Assembly (NCBI GenBank): GCA_020744225.1
Contig: JAGMWG010000012.1
Coordinates: 1,054,001 to 1,118,000, forward strand
DNA: 64,000 bases
Direction of reading: 5' to 3'
DNA from: Paraphoma chrysanthemicola
Taxonomy: Eukaryota; Ascomycota; Dothideomycetes; Pleosporales; Phaeosphaeriaceae
In this document: piece after piece, positions 23,339 to 35,400 of the stretch
Numbering within the stretch: position 1 is the first letter of the stretch
How the letters are laid out: every line of letters begins with the position of its first letter
The notes under the pieces: generated by a model
Database searches by the model: none
Told to the model about the DNA's origin: nothing
What the model saw: only the letters and a program-made list of their open reading frames with translations
Made by a program: the position numbers and the translations under genes

Positions 23339-24544
23339 TCAATACAACAGCCCCTCCACCTCCTCCGCAATCGCCAAACAACTCGTCAACCCAGGACTCT
23401 CAATCGCCAACAAATTCACAAACTCCCCGCCCTCAACCCCATCCTCTTTCCGAATCACAAAATCCTGAAAATCCTTGCCACTCGTCGCGCTCAACTTGCC
23501 CAGCTTCGGCCGTATGCCCACATAATCCGGCTGAATCGCATCCCTATCCACGCCGGGGAGGTACGTCGCAATATCTGCGATTGCAGCAGCCAGATTGCGT
23601 GTGTTTGGCGAGTAGTCCGTCGGAGAATCAGTCCACTCGACGTCTGGCCCGAAGCGTATGCGGCCGGATAAGTCGAGGGTCAGATGTGTGCCTAATCCGC
23701 CATGGCCGGGGACAGGGGCGGGATAAACCAGCGTGGATGGTTTTGGCCGACTACTCGAGTACGAAAAGTATGATCCTTTGGCGTAGTATGCTTTTTGATG
23801 GCGCTGGGGTGGGAGGATCATGTTGTTTATGTCTACGGCGTACAGACCTGCGGAGTTTATGAGCGTCGATGCGGTGATGCTGGATGTGCTGCCGTCGGGC
23901 GAGGACGTGGTGATTGACCAGCCGGACGGAATGGGAGAGATGGATGTCACGCTTGAATGGAATGCGCATAATCCGCCCGAGTCGGTGAAGCTGCCTTCGA
24001 GGAATTGCATGAGGCTGTGTGAGTCGACGATTCCTGTGCTTGGGCTTTCGAGCACGCCGGCTTGAGCACGAACATCTGGTTCTCGCCGCTTGGCCTCGTC
24101 TTTTGAAATGAAATGCGTCGGTACACCAATCGTCTTTGCGAAATCATGGACTTTTTGGATCGCGTCCATTTGCGTGGCGTCTTGTGCTACGATCCATTTG
24201 CCCGTGTTGCGGTGCGGGATCGAGTGTTTTTCACACAGATCGTATAGCATTTCTTTGCCTCGCAGACATAGCCTAGTCTTGAGCGAGTCGGTGCCATAGT
24301 AGAGGCCGGCGTGGATGACTTCGCTATTGCGTGAACTTGTTTCTGTGCCAACGGTGCCGTGCTTTTCTATCAGAACTGTGGAGGCGCCATCTCTTGCTTG
24401 GAGCTTGCGTGCTATTGCTAGACCGACTACGCCGCCGCCTATGACGGCATGTGTGAAGTCTAAATCTCTTTTGGTGGTTGACGAGAAGGATCTGGCGTGG
24501 AGATTTCGTGATATGGAGCGGGATAGAGCTCGTGATGAAAACAT
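23339..24544 (-). CDS. L-2-hydroxyglutarate dehydrogenase-like FAD oxidoreductase, mitochondrial
   Basis: DAO-family flavoenzyme expected to oxidise L-2-hydroxyglutarate to 2-oxoglutarate, a metabolite-repair reaction in mitochondria. It is a single 401-residue exon. The ATG at 24544 is the first in frame and opens MFSSRALSRSISRNLHARS, an Arg/Ser-rich presequence without acidic residues. It is followed by the Rossmann motif VIGGGVVGLAIARKL and the family signature SSRNSEVIHAGLYYG. Central RRREPDVRA-like and GIVDSH segments and a C-terminal ESPGLTSCLAIAEEV match L2HGDH proteins. Its 3' end faces the END3 3' end 254 bp away (convergent). No intron is required. A related DAO specificity cannot be excluded. 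Confidence 0.88.
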   Translation of the reverse strand: MFSSRALSRSISRNLHARSFSSTTKRDLDFTHAVIGGGVVGLAIARKLQARDGASTVLIEKHGTVGTETSSRNSEVIHAGLYYGTDSLKTRLCLRGKEMLYDLCEKHSIPHRNTGKWIVAQDATQMDAIQKVHDFAKTIGVPTHFISKDEAKRREPDVRAQAGVLESPSTGIVDSHSLMQFLEGSFTDSGGLCAFHSSVTSISPIPSGWSITTSSPDGSTSSITASTLINSAGLYAVDINNMILPPQRHQKAYYAKGSYFSYSSSRPKPSTLVYPAPVPGHGGLGTHLTLDLSGRIRFGPDVEWTDSPTDYSPNTRNLAAAIADIATYLPGVDRDAIQPDYVGIRPKLGKLSATSGKDFQDFVIRKEDGVEGGEFVNLLAIESPGLTSCLAIAEEVEGLLY

Positions 24545-24822
24545 GACGGAGGGTGATAACAATGCGAGGTAGGGCAGACTAGCAGACGGCTTCGATGACG
24601 AGAGATTGATCAATAGAATCACAAGTAGTATACATTACAGCTCATAATGTTATGTCTCTTCTCAAAGTCCATCCTTATCAGCGAGCCCATCTGTTGCTTT
24701 TCCGATGACGTTGCCGAACTCTTCGAGACGCTAGCCAGAACAAATATAGATCGCACTCTCTCGCAGCATCGCGATGCTTATTTGCGCCTTTCCGATCTTA
24801 GTAAATTCCCATCTTGTCGAGC

Positions 24823-24829
24823 TATATAA
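24823..24829 (+). promoter_or_regulatory. TATA box (TATATAA) of the Nudix gene
   Basis: Lies 128 bp before the ATG at 24951 and 272 bp before the ATG at 25095. A transcript starting about 30 bp downstream would include both start codons, with 24951 as the first AUG. Confidence 0.45.
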
Positions 24830-24950
24830 CCTCGCGATCCAAAAGAGCGAGTAGTCTAGCTCTTCAACATCGAGGTTTGTGTGTACTCGCCTGCACAACA
24901 CCGGAAAACGTCATCGGCACAACAAGGCCCGACATCGCTCGTCCCAATCA

Positions 24951-25730
24951 ATGTTCACTCATTCCCTTCAACGTACAACTGGACAAATCATACCCCACAA
25001 CAAGATCTCAATTATATCCCAGACCATTCTGCGATCGTCATCAACCTTAACACCAGCCTCACCCCTCATTGCCCGCCTCAACGCCATTACCAAAATGTCT
25101 TCCCAATCCAGCACCCCAAAAATAACATCCCTCACGGACCTCCCCTCCACCGAAGCCAAATGGATCAAACTCCAAAAAGCAACATACACCGATGCCAAAG
25201 GCAAGTCCCGCGTCTGGGAACTCGCAAGCCGCAAAACAACCGGAAAATCCGGGGTCGATGCCGTCGCAATGGGAAACATCATCTACCACCCCTCCAAACC
25301 CCCCTCCACCATCCTAGTCATACAGTTCCGTCCGCCGGTGAATGCGTTTACGATTGAATGGCCCGCAGGGTTGATTGACGAACACGAAACCGCCGAGGAA
25401 GCAGCTGTGCGCGAACTTTACGAAGAAACAGGATACCATGGTAAAGTTACATCGACATCGCCCGCCGTCTCTGCAGACCCGGGTATGAGCAGCGCAAATA
25501 TGAAACTATGCATGGTTGAAATCCGGCTCAAGGAGGGTGAGCCCGAGCCCGAGCAGCATTTGGAAGAGGGTGAGGAGATTCAGAGGGTCAATGTCCCGCT
25601 TGCCGAGTTGTATGACAGGTTGGAGGAGTTTGCAAAGGAGGGGTATGTGGTTGCGGCCAAGTTGTATCATTGGGCGGCGGGGGTGAAGTATGCGGTTGAG
25701 AATCCCGAGTTGTTCAGGAAGGGAACCTAG
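24951..25730 (+). CDS. ysa1: Nudix ADP-sugar pyrophosphatase (YSA1-like), two possible starts
   Basis: Hydrolyses ADP-ribose or ADP-sugars to AMP and sugar phosphate. The Nudix box is perfect: G-x5-E-x7-RELYEETGY within WPAGLIDEHETAEEAAV. The upstream RVWELASR and the downstream SADPGMSSANMK and LEEGEEI segments are typical of ADP-ribose pyrophosphatases. From ATG 25095 the protein is 211 residues, the family's usual length. From in-frame ATG 24951 it is 259 residues, with a 48-residue extension rich in Ser, Thr, Arg and Ile and lacking Asp/Glu, like a mitochondrial presequence. The first ATG has a poor context (T at -3) and the second a good one (AAAATG); no other ATG lies between. The gene is intronless and divergent from the L2HGDH-like gene. 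Confidence 0.9.
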   Translation: MFTHSLQRTTGQIIPHNKISIISQTILRSSSTLTPASPLIARLNAITKMSSQSSTPKITSLTDLPSTEAKWIKLQKATYTDAKGKSRVWELASRKTTGKSGVDAVAMGNIIYHPSKPPSTILVIQFRPPVNAFTIEWPAGLIDEHETAEEAAVRELYEETGYHGKVTSTSPAVSADPGMSSANMKLCMVEIRLKEGEPEPEQHLEEGEEIQRVNVPLAELYDRLEEFAKEGYVVAAKLYHWAAGVKYAVENPELFRKGT

Positions 25731-26398
25731 GATGGCATGTTGAAAGAGTCATGGGTGTGTGGGTGGGGAGAGATGCGTGGTTGATCGCTACTGGATCGCA
25801 TTGGATGCTGCAATCGAGGATGCTGAAGGTATTGATCGCTATGAATAGTTGTCGGCGGTACTGAAAGTGTTCCACAGCAGGCCCTCTGAGGAGAAGCCAT
25901 GTCACTGAAAGCATACATAATCAAATCGGGTCCGAGCTAGCACCACATTCACGACGAATCAAAAATCAATCACAGTATAAGCGTGGTTGTAGTATATTTG
26001 TATGATTCGTTCCCTTTCGAAAACTACTAACATTAAGCAATCGCGTACACAGAATGTGTCCTCTCTTCACATGACCCCTTCCTTTTCACAGATGTACCCA
26101 AATCAGCCACCAAGGCCCCAACAGCAATAAAGAAAAAGCTGGGCAAGGTTACCAATCATGATCCACAAATCGCGTCGTCAATGACCAAGTTGTTCCCTCC
26201 CGTAATGTATGTACACCAAACCGTGCGTGCGTGATGGACCGCCGCCGTAGTGGAAAACGCCATGCGAACCGAGCGATGCGTGAATAGCGAACAATCAACA
26301 AAAATGCGCCGTCACGGTGGACTTTTGGGACGTGATAGATGGCGTGTACATTGAACAAACCCTAAATGCAACATGCTGAAAAAAAGGAAGATGCGTGT
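25731..26398. other. Convergent 3' flanks, no gene seen
   Basis: Separates the 3' ends of the Nudix gene (+) and the class VI chitin synthase (-). AT-rich in part; short frames only. Confidence 0.5.
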
Positions 26399-29085
26399 CT
26401 ACTTGCGGCTCGAGGGAGGAGCCTTGCTAAGCCTCTTCCGCTTCTTCGAGTCAGTCGATTCACTACGCGAGTGATTCGATGAGGCGGGCATCTGCGGGTG
26501 GCCGAGCGGCGCAGGTGAGACGTCACGCATCATGCTGCTGTTTTGTTGGGGTGCTTGGAGCTCCAGCTCGAGACCCTCGCCTGGTGCGGTCCTGACATAA
26601 CTCTGACGAGCGAGAGGGCTGCGTCCGCTGCGACCATTCGAGTCACGGTTGTTTGAGCTGTACGCGGCCTTGGGTGCCTCTAGCCCAGTGTTGGAGTATT
26701 CAGTCGTAAGAGGTGAGTTTCCAGAGCGGTCGTTGCGGCCTCGGCCCTCGTCGCTGTTGAGACGCGGGGGTGTAGGCCTTTGAGGACCCTTTGATTGGTA
26801 GATGGAGTCGTCCGAGAGCGAGTTGACAGACTCAGCGTAGGGTGACTTTCCAGAGGCCTGGCCAACCTCGTATGGCCCACCTTGTCGGGCCTCCTCGAAA
26901 AAGGCACCACCAGCGGGTTTTTGTGTCTGTTGAGTCTTGTGGTAGATGCGAGCATCCTCTGGGTCCATGAACGACTCGACGCGACGAGGCATGTAGATGG
27001 AGTTGTTGGCGGATGTACCCGAAGTGAACGAGTCCATAGAGGAGCGAGGATGCAGAGGAACGTTGGGCACGTTGGGGTTGCGAGGCAGAGTGTTGGGGAG
27101 AGTGAGACCAGAGTCGTTGGCTTGCTGGTACCAACCGTTTGGCAGCCTCTCGGCGGCAGCAAAGCGGCCCTCGAGGGCGTCTGATGGCTGGAGCGGGATG
27201 GGAGCCGGACGGTGCTTGTTTGCCTCGGCAGATTGCTTGAAGGTTTCTGGAACAACGTTGAGATCATCACCGGCGGCTTCAGCCTGCTCGATAGCCTGCT
27301 GAGGAGTGGTCTTTGTATCGGCAGCACCGGCATCAGCACGAGGTCCACCCCAGGTACGCTGACCAGCAGTGAAAATGCCGTAAACCATGTACACCCAATT
27401 GAAGAAGGGGTTCACAACGAACATGAGAGGGTACAACATGATCTTGTAGCGACCAAGCATAGCACCAAAGTACAACATGAGAAGCCAATTGAGCCCAAGC
27501 GAGATGGCGATGAAGCCGACGGGAAGATTGGCAACCTTTTGAGACGTAGTCATCATCGAGATAACCAGGATGAAGAAGAGCAGAGCGGTGGTTCGGATGG
27601 TGTTCTGCATGAAGCGGACGATCAGCAGAATTGGGTAGCGCCTCCAGAGACGGATATCTGTCAACATGCAAACTTCGTTGGTGATAAAACCCAGGAACCA
27701 TCGGCGACGTTGCTTGAGAAGGGACTGATAGGTCTGGACGGCCTCGGTCTTGCAGAAAGCTCCAGTGTTCATCTGGATCTGGTATCGTTCCTTAGCGCCA
27801 ATCATGAACAGATGGGTGAGCCAGCGATCCTCGCCCAAATGACATTTGCCGTAGTCAAATAGATCGTCGCACTGTTCGGCCTTGTCGGCAAAGTAGTACT
27901 TGGCCATCTTGCGGAAAGCAGAGAATCGAAGCATAGTAAGTGCACCGGGCAAGCAAGTGACAGCACCGCAGCCAGACTCAACCGAGCGCTCGAAAAGCTG
28001 TCCATGCACGTACTCCATGTCCTGGAGCAGGGTGATGAGCGAGTTCTTCTCGGTGGTAGACGTAATGACACCAGTCTGAGCCAACATGTTCTTCTTGCTA
28101 CCAGGTTTGAGCTCCATCTCATACATGAAGTTCTGGATGCATGTCTTGTCGAGGATGCAATCGGAGTCGATGAAGAGCACGAACAGGTTGTCGTTGCGCT
28201 TGATGTACTCGGTGTAGATCTTATCGATGAGCTTGAAGGTCCTCTTCTGGCAGTGACGCTTGCCTCCGTGGGGGAAACGGGAGATGGTGATACGGCAACT
28301 ACGGTAGATGACGTCGATGGACTTGGGGTACGAGTCGAGGGTGAGCGGCACACCGAGCTTCTCAATAGTGTTAAGGTACAACTCGTCCTCCTGATCTCCG
28401 TCAAAGGACAGGAAGATATGGAGGCAAGACGGTGGGTACTCGCAGTCGACAAGGGAATCGCATGTACGAAGCAGAATCTCGGGAATTTCCTTGTAGCAAG
28501 GCATGATAATGACGACCTTGGGGGCTGAGGCCTCGTCGAGAACGGACTTGATCCTGCGGCTTCGGCCGACCGAGTGCGTTACGAGCTGGTAGACGCAGAA
28601 CAGCCAGGGAATGGTCAACAGACCAGCGAATGACCAGAAAGCGAACCATTGCAGAAAGTCGACCATCTCCTGGGGGAAGTACTTGACGACCTGCGGAGGA
28701 AGCGGCAAGGTGACGACCATAATCGGCAAGAAGATAGCGCTGGTTTTTATTAGACAGTGATAAAAAACGATCGGGAGTGAGCTTACCGAAGCAGGAAGAA
28801 GAGGATACCAAAGAAGATGGAGAGAATGCGAACACTGATCGTCTCGGCTTTCTGGAAAACTTTTACGATGCAGTACATGAAGGCAGCGACCCACAAGAAC
28901 CATTCAAGGAGCGCCGCAAGCATGAGGGGGCCGATGATGGAGACATAGACGATCTGGAAGGGTTAGATCAGAACTACAATATTCTCGCGTCTCGCACGTA
29001 CGTCTTTGGTTTTCCAGGGGTCTGTAATATCTGGTATGCTGGCGTCGGCACGGGCAAAGACGCCCGCCATGTCGTTCGACACCAT
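26399..29085 (-). CDS. Class VI chitin synthase (no motor domain)
   Basis: Integral membrane family-2 glycosyltransferase making chitin from UDP-GlcNAc. Exons 29085-29002, 28953-28787 and 28739-26399 give 863 residues. The introns are 48 nt (29001-28954) and 47 nt (28786-28740). Splicing yields MVSNDMAGVFARADAS, then DPWKTKDIVYVSIIGP and FFLLRAIFLPIMVV, an N-terminus with three or so membrane helices. The catalytic region has FLSFDGDQ, IDSDCILD (near 275), LGEDRW (near 389) and KQRRRW (near 429), followed by four hydrophobic segments. The C-terminal 280 residues are hydrophilic, Ser/Pro/Arg-rich and probably disordered. The absence of a motor, cytochrome-b5 and DEK_C domain, with this N-terminus, fits class VI (A. 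fumigatus ChsD type); class IV would be much longer. It is the third chitin synthase within 21 kb. Confidence 0.9.
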
Positions 29086-32000
29086 GGTGGGTATTAGGCG
29101 TGTGTAATCGTCCGGGTCGTGAAGCGGGGTAGTAGCGAGCGAGGGAGAATAAAGTCAAGCGACTGACTGCCCGTACTGTCTGCTGAAGCGACGCAGAAAC
29201 AGTTGAGGGCGGAGGGGGAGGGTTGAAACGTGGTCGGCGTCCGTTGCCAGCTATAAGCGAGGCACGGTTAAAGAGGAGGCGTGCGAGGTATGAGGCAATG
29301 GAGCTCTCGCGTGCAGTCCCAGGGCGGTGGAGCGCTGTCCGGGTGACACGATGCACGCTTGCAGGCCGTCTCGTTGCACAAGGCTAGAAAATCGACGTAG
29401 GTACCGAGCGAGCGGCGAGTGCTTTCCTAGACGGGTGCTCAAGCTGAAGCAGTTGCAAATAGCGGCGGCGAGGACGAGAACGGGGATATTGGCGAAGTTA
29501 TTCGAGTGCTGAATGCGAGTTGACGGGCGGGACGTGTAAACGAGTGTATAGGTAAGAAACAAAAGTAAGTGGTGGTCAAACTCGGGTCATTAGCTACGGT
29601 ATGAGATGCTGCTTCGCTGCCAATGCAAGGGCAGTCGGAGAGGATGCGGAAGCAAGAGGCGTGGAGGGGAGGGAGGATTTTTGGTTTGTAGGCGTGAGGA
29701 CTCTGAAGGGGATACGGCCCGTGCTGGGCATGCTTCATCCGGTTTGGAGTCGGGCGTCTGGGCGGCATGGGAAGGCTGCGAGCTAGACGCGATCGTCACA
29801 GGGGCGGTCCAACCAGTTTAGGGAGGCAGACCGCGGTACGACTGCAAAGCGTCTGCAAAGCGACAGCCCAGCAGGGACGCGGCCGGTGTGAATGGTGCGC
29901 AGTGCGGGCTAGCGTGCCGCTTCGGTGGTTATTTTGGGCGCCTCCCTGCACCGTCTGCCGTTGCGAGCCAGCGTATGCAGCCTCCGTGTTGACAGTGTTT
30001 CGAATGCTGCTGCGGGCGACTCGCAGAAACATTCGTCGTGTCTTGGGCACGCCTGTGACCAGCCGTGCAGTCTGGCATGCCCGCTGCTGGCAGTCACTGG
30101 CGCATGGCAGCCTCTGCTACGGGCGGTGGAGTGCAAGATTCTCTGCAGCGCCGATCGGCCAGCCCTGCTATTCTTGAGTCTTCCTGCAGGTAGACGTGCG
30201 CATGGCATCATGGTGCGGTGAAATTCGCCTTCCGGTGCCGCTCGTTCCTCTGCACCATGTATTGGATGGTGCCAAGAGCCATTGTTGGCCGCGCATGGAC
30301 AGCGTTCAGGGGTTTTCGTCACGAATCGCTGGCCTGCGCTGCTCTGCGCCTATAGCACGCCGCACGTACATCTGGGCCTCGCGGCAGTGGTTGAGCGCTC
30401 CGGGGCAGAGGCCGCCTGTCATTTCGAGTTGGGAGCATCTTTGGACGCGATGTCAGAAGAAGCGTCGCCTCCCTTTGCTTCTGGTCGTGTCTCCCCGCCG
30501 GCGTTCCGCCGCGGGCTGGCGCCGCGACGAAAAGCTCGAATACGAGCGCGCAGTGGAGACGCCAAACAACGACCCGCAACGCAGCCGACGGCGCCCCAAC
30601 GCCAGACAGCCTGACTGACAGCAAGCACAGAAACCTGTTCGCCGTGCCAGGAACGCTGCTGTTCCACAGCTGCTGAGCCGCACCTTATTATGTCACTCTT
30701 GCACCCGACAAATGTGGTGTCACTGCAGCAGCCCTTCCAGAAGCTCCCAAGTTAGATGTCGCTTGCCGTGCTGAGGCTGAGCCGGCGGCTGCCAATCGAT
30801 AAAGGCGGCAGTCCGTGGACTCGGAAAATGAAAAAGGCCATGCGACGCCGCGGCAAGGCTGCAGTTGATCTTCACGGAGCGAGATGAGATGCACTCGTTC
30901 CGGCTGGACACGAGCATCAGCAACGCGGATCTCCCTCCGACCGCCTCTGCAGGGCTGAACACGACTGTTGGTCATCAGCAAGCGCGTTGACTACGCAGCG
31001 GACGTCACTTGCTTCAATGGTCATTCTTACACAATAGTCTACATACACCTCTCGCTAGTCTCAAACTTCACCAGCCCCTGGCGTGAGGCGGCACTGCTAA
31101 CCATGGCGCTTACCTAAAGGCCTCTAAGACTCTCGCGGACCAGCCAAGCTTCCCACTGCCCCTGAGCTACATGTCTGCCGGTGGTGATATTTGAACTTTG
31201 TATGCAGGCCGGACCTGATCTCATTTCCACCGCCATGAAGCGGTGGGAAATCCCAAGAATCTGTTTCCAGGGGCCAATCTCGACCAAGAAAACACTGCAT
31301 TTCCCCTGATCCTGTAGCTTTGTATTTCCGCCTTTGCAAGTGTGGCTGCCATGCGACAATTACTATTTGCTGGCGTCGACATCGGAGCAGGTCAGCGTTC
31401 TAATGCCTTGGAGTAGCCTCGACGTGCATGTTGGTCGTCGCTTCCCAATGGGTCCATCGTCACGCAACGTTGGTCGCAAGCACGCCAAGATCAAACTTGT
31501 CAAAGAAGCGATGCAGAGACGAGTCCACTGCGTGACGATCAATGCGTGGTGTGTGACAGTGGCACTCAGTTGTCGGACAGCGTTCACCAACCAGTCCCAG
31601 CGGCTTCTGGAGAACCACGACCTTTCCTCAAAAGCCACCACTAGCCGCTGGACATCAAGCTGATCGGTCTGCATATCCACTGACAGTTCGTACTTCACTC
31701 AAGCTTTCCCACCATGTCGGCACCCAGTGCTGTCAGATCGTGCGCAACGTCCCGGATGCGTCGTGGTGAGAGCATGACTCTGCCACCAGTACGACCTCGT
31801 GTGGGAGCTATCGATTGCATTCACTTCCGGGTTCCAACTAGCCGCTCTACGGTAGCTGCAATGGCTCTTGCCGGATACATGTTTACAGTCTGCGGAGCCT
31901 AACGCTTAAGCGTACCACCACTGAACACATGAGCAGAACCGTGGGCTGCAGAGGTAGGACTGCAGTATGTCCAGTTGGGCGTCGTTCCCAAAGACACAAG

Positions 32001-32452
32001 CTGGGCGAAAAGTTGTTGAGAAGACTGTCCCATGGCCAGATCTACCTCTTGTATTCGGTCGACCCATGGAAAACACCTTAGTTGTGCCAGAGTCGTTGAG
32101 GTTGATGTGCTCATCACCAATCCGTTTGCATGATTCACCGTGGGTGAGGTGAGCCGCTGGTGGGGTTAGATAATCGCGGAATATGACGCGCCGATATCTC
32201 AGTGCAGCGCTCTTTCTCGTACCTGCAGCCGAACTTCAATCTCCATAATAACGGTACACCTCACCCCTCCCTTGCTCTCACCCCCACTGCGCAAACAATC
32301 TGGCTCTTGTACGAGCTTGTCTCGCCCGCGCTCGATCAAATGCACGCAGACGCCGCGCCTGACATATTTCCGACTTTCCATGTGCGCGTATCATAACCGA
32401 TTTGCGCCCTCACCTACAACCCCTCCACAACTGAGGGACCGCCTTCCATAAA
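29086..32452. other. Large intergenic region, no supported gene (3.4 kb)
   Basis: Lies between divergent genes (class VI chitin synthase - and UPF2 +), so it holds both promoters. Several GC-rich open frames of 60-140 codons occur on both strands, but none has family-like sequence or a convincing ATG. The right end (about 32240-32450) is pyrimidine-rich, typical of a fungal promoter and leader. No RNA gene recognised. Confidence 0.45.
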
Positions 32453-35400
32453 ATGGAGAGGCCGAGGAAGCGTGCGTACAGCCGCGCAGGCTACCATCAT
32501 CTGCTGACCATGCACAGGAGAGCTTCGCGAGCTCAATCTGAGAGCTTGGGATGGCGAGCAAGGTGCGACATTCAAGCGCCCCCACCACGAACTCTACTCA
32601 CACGCTGCGCAGATATTTTTCCGGTACAAGGCTCGCTTGACTCGTCCATGAAGAAGAATACGGCCTTTATCAAGCGCCTCCGAACCGCCATCAACGCCTC
32701 CTCTCAGTCGCAATTCGTCCAAGAAATCCGCACATTGTCCCTCCACAAATACCTCTCTGAGATCATATCAGCCTGCTACGAGGGCCTGTGCAAGCTCAAG
32801 ACGCCCGGAGAGATTGCTGCTGGCGTAGAAATCATCAGTGCCCTCCATCAGCGCTTCGGTCCCGGAGACTTCACTGGGTACATTGGCTGGTACATTGGAC
32901 GTGGGTTGGCCACACCGGACAAGTCTCATCTGAAGACTCTGTCGCCAGAGGTGCGTGAGCGGGAGGAGAAAGACCGTTTGGCTCGTCAGCGCATACTTCT
33001 ACGCGTGGCTACAGAACTTTGGCTTGTTGGAGTCTTGCGCAGCCTTGATGATGTCGCTAGACCTGAAGAGGCAGCCAAGAGCAAGGACAGCGGCAAGCTT
33101 GTTGAGCCTACCAAGACTCGCACCCGGGTCGAAAATGCTGATGCGGAACCTTTCCCGTTGGAGGTTTTGAAGGACATGCTTGGACACGATCGCGAACATG
33201 CAAATCTGCCCTTGGTTGTCATCTTTGTGAAAGCTTTTGCCTGGGATATCTTGGGCGCAAAGCCATCTGCAGCTGAAGGACGCAAGACTGTCAATGAGGA
33301 TGGCACAACAACTACAGGAAAGAATGAGGACACCTCAGCATCGGAAACCGACGAGCATATCAGCAAAGATCCGCCGATCATCTCGTCCGAACTACAGCAG
33401 CGCTTCAAGAACGTCTTATCACGCTACTTCGAAGATGTAAAAGCACACTTGCTCCGCGATCAGAAGCACATCTTGAGCCAGGGTCGCAAGAATGCGGAGG
33501 CCTATGTCAAGTCTGGAGAGGTCTTCGAAGACCGCCAGTCCAACTACGAGAAGCAAATGAAGGCCCAGGACCGCTTGATCGGAAACGCTCAGGTCTTGGC
33601 AGATGCCCTGGGAGTTGAGATGCCCGATCTCAAAGAAAAAGACAACACTGCAAACGCTGGAGATGGCGCAATTGGCCTCGTGAAAACGGGAGAGTATCTA
33701 CGTGGCCAGAGCGATGGACCAGGCATTTGGGAGGACGAAGACGAGCGTCGCTTTTATGAGAACCTGATTGACCTCAAAGACCGTGTTCCCGGAATCCTGC
33801 TGGAAGATGTGAAGAAGAAGAAGACTGATGCAGACGAGCAAGTTGGAAAGAAGATCGAGTCGAAACCGGAGACGAGCGAGAAGGACGCGGAATCTGAGTC
33901 CAGGGCGAACGAGGCCGACGACCAGTCTACTGCCATCGCGAATAAGTCAGTGGGTGCCCAGGTCGATGCAGTTCTTGCCCGTCTCCCCGAGATGAATACC
34001 AAAGACATGGTTGACCAGACTGCCATGGATTTTTGCTTTCTCAACTCCAAGGCATCACGCAATCGTCTCATCAAAGCTGTGCAGGACATCCCTAAAGGTC
34101 GCTCGGACTTGCTACCCATCTACTCCCGGCTAATTGCGACTCTCGGCAAGTATATGCCAGACGTATCTCAAGGTCTGGTCTCTTACCTGGACGACGAGTT
34201 TCGTAGCCTCCAGCGCCGCAAATCGAAGGACTTCTTGGGACAAGTGCGGACGCAAAATGTGCGTTATCTTGCTGAGCTTACAAAGTTTGGTGTCGTGCCA
34301 GAGCATGTCATCTTCCATTGCCTCAAGGTCAGCTTAGACGACTTTTCACGGATGAATATCGAGATTATTTGCAATCTCCTCGAAAACTGCGGACGATACC
34401 TGCTGCGCAATCCTGAGACTTCGCCGCGTATGGCGTCGTTCCTGGAGACTCTACAGCGAAAAAAGAGTGCACAAGTGCTTGGGCAACAGGAGCGCATGCT
34501 GATCGAAAATGCCGTATACTACGTCAACCCACCAGAGCGTGCCGCTATCGAGCAGAAAGAGAGGACCCCGGTCGAGCTCTTTCTACGTAAGATCATGTAC
34601 CAAGACCTGACCCGCCGCACCTTAGACAAAACCGTCAAGCAGATTCGCAAGATGCATTGGGAGGAAGACGAAGTCGTCAACCTGTTACACAAAGTGTTCG
34701 CCAAGCCCGGCAAGATCAAGTACAGTAATATTCATCTCCTGGCAGTAATTCTGGGGACGATCCATCGATATCATCAAGACTTCGCAATTTCCGTCATCGA
34801 CGACCTGCTCGAGTCGATTACATTCGGACTAGAACTAAACGACTTCAAGTTCAACCAACGCAGAATTGCGGAAGTCAAATACCTGGGTGAATTGTACATT
34901 TATCGCTTGGTCGACTCTCCAATCATCTTCGACACGTTGTACAGACTACTGAACTACGGCTGGGAAGGTGGCTACGCACGTCCCGGACTGTACAATCCCT
35001 TGGATCAGTCAGACGACTACTTCCGTATCCGCCTGGTGTGCAATCTTCTGGAGAGCTGCGGCATGTATTATGACAAAGGCGCAGCGAAGAAGAAGCTTGA
35101 TTTCTTCCTGACCTACTTCCAGTATTATGTCTGCACGAAGGATGCCCTGCCTATGGATGTTGAATTCATCGTTCAGGATGCGTACAACCTCACACGACCG
35201 CAGTGGAAATTGATCACCAATCTCGAGGAAGCATCCCAGGCCTTTGGCGAAGCTGTCAAGCAAAATTACCAAACAGCTTCGACTGACAGGCCAATAGAGC
35301 CTGAAGAGGAGGACGCCTCTGCTTCTGATGATGATCTAGATGGTCCAGAGGACGAGGATGTGGTGATGCCCGAAGGTGACGGAGACAAGTCTTCAAGCGA

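Noticed and set aside
29590..30683. Several GC-rich open frames of 60-140 codons on both strands
   Set aside because: They overlap each other in different frames, lack good starts and family likeness, and are what GC-rich non-coding DNA produces by chance.
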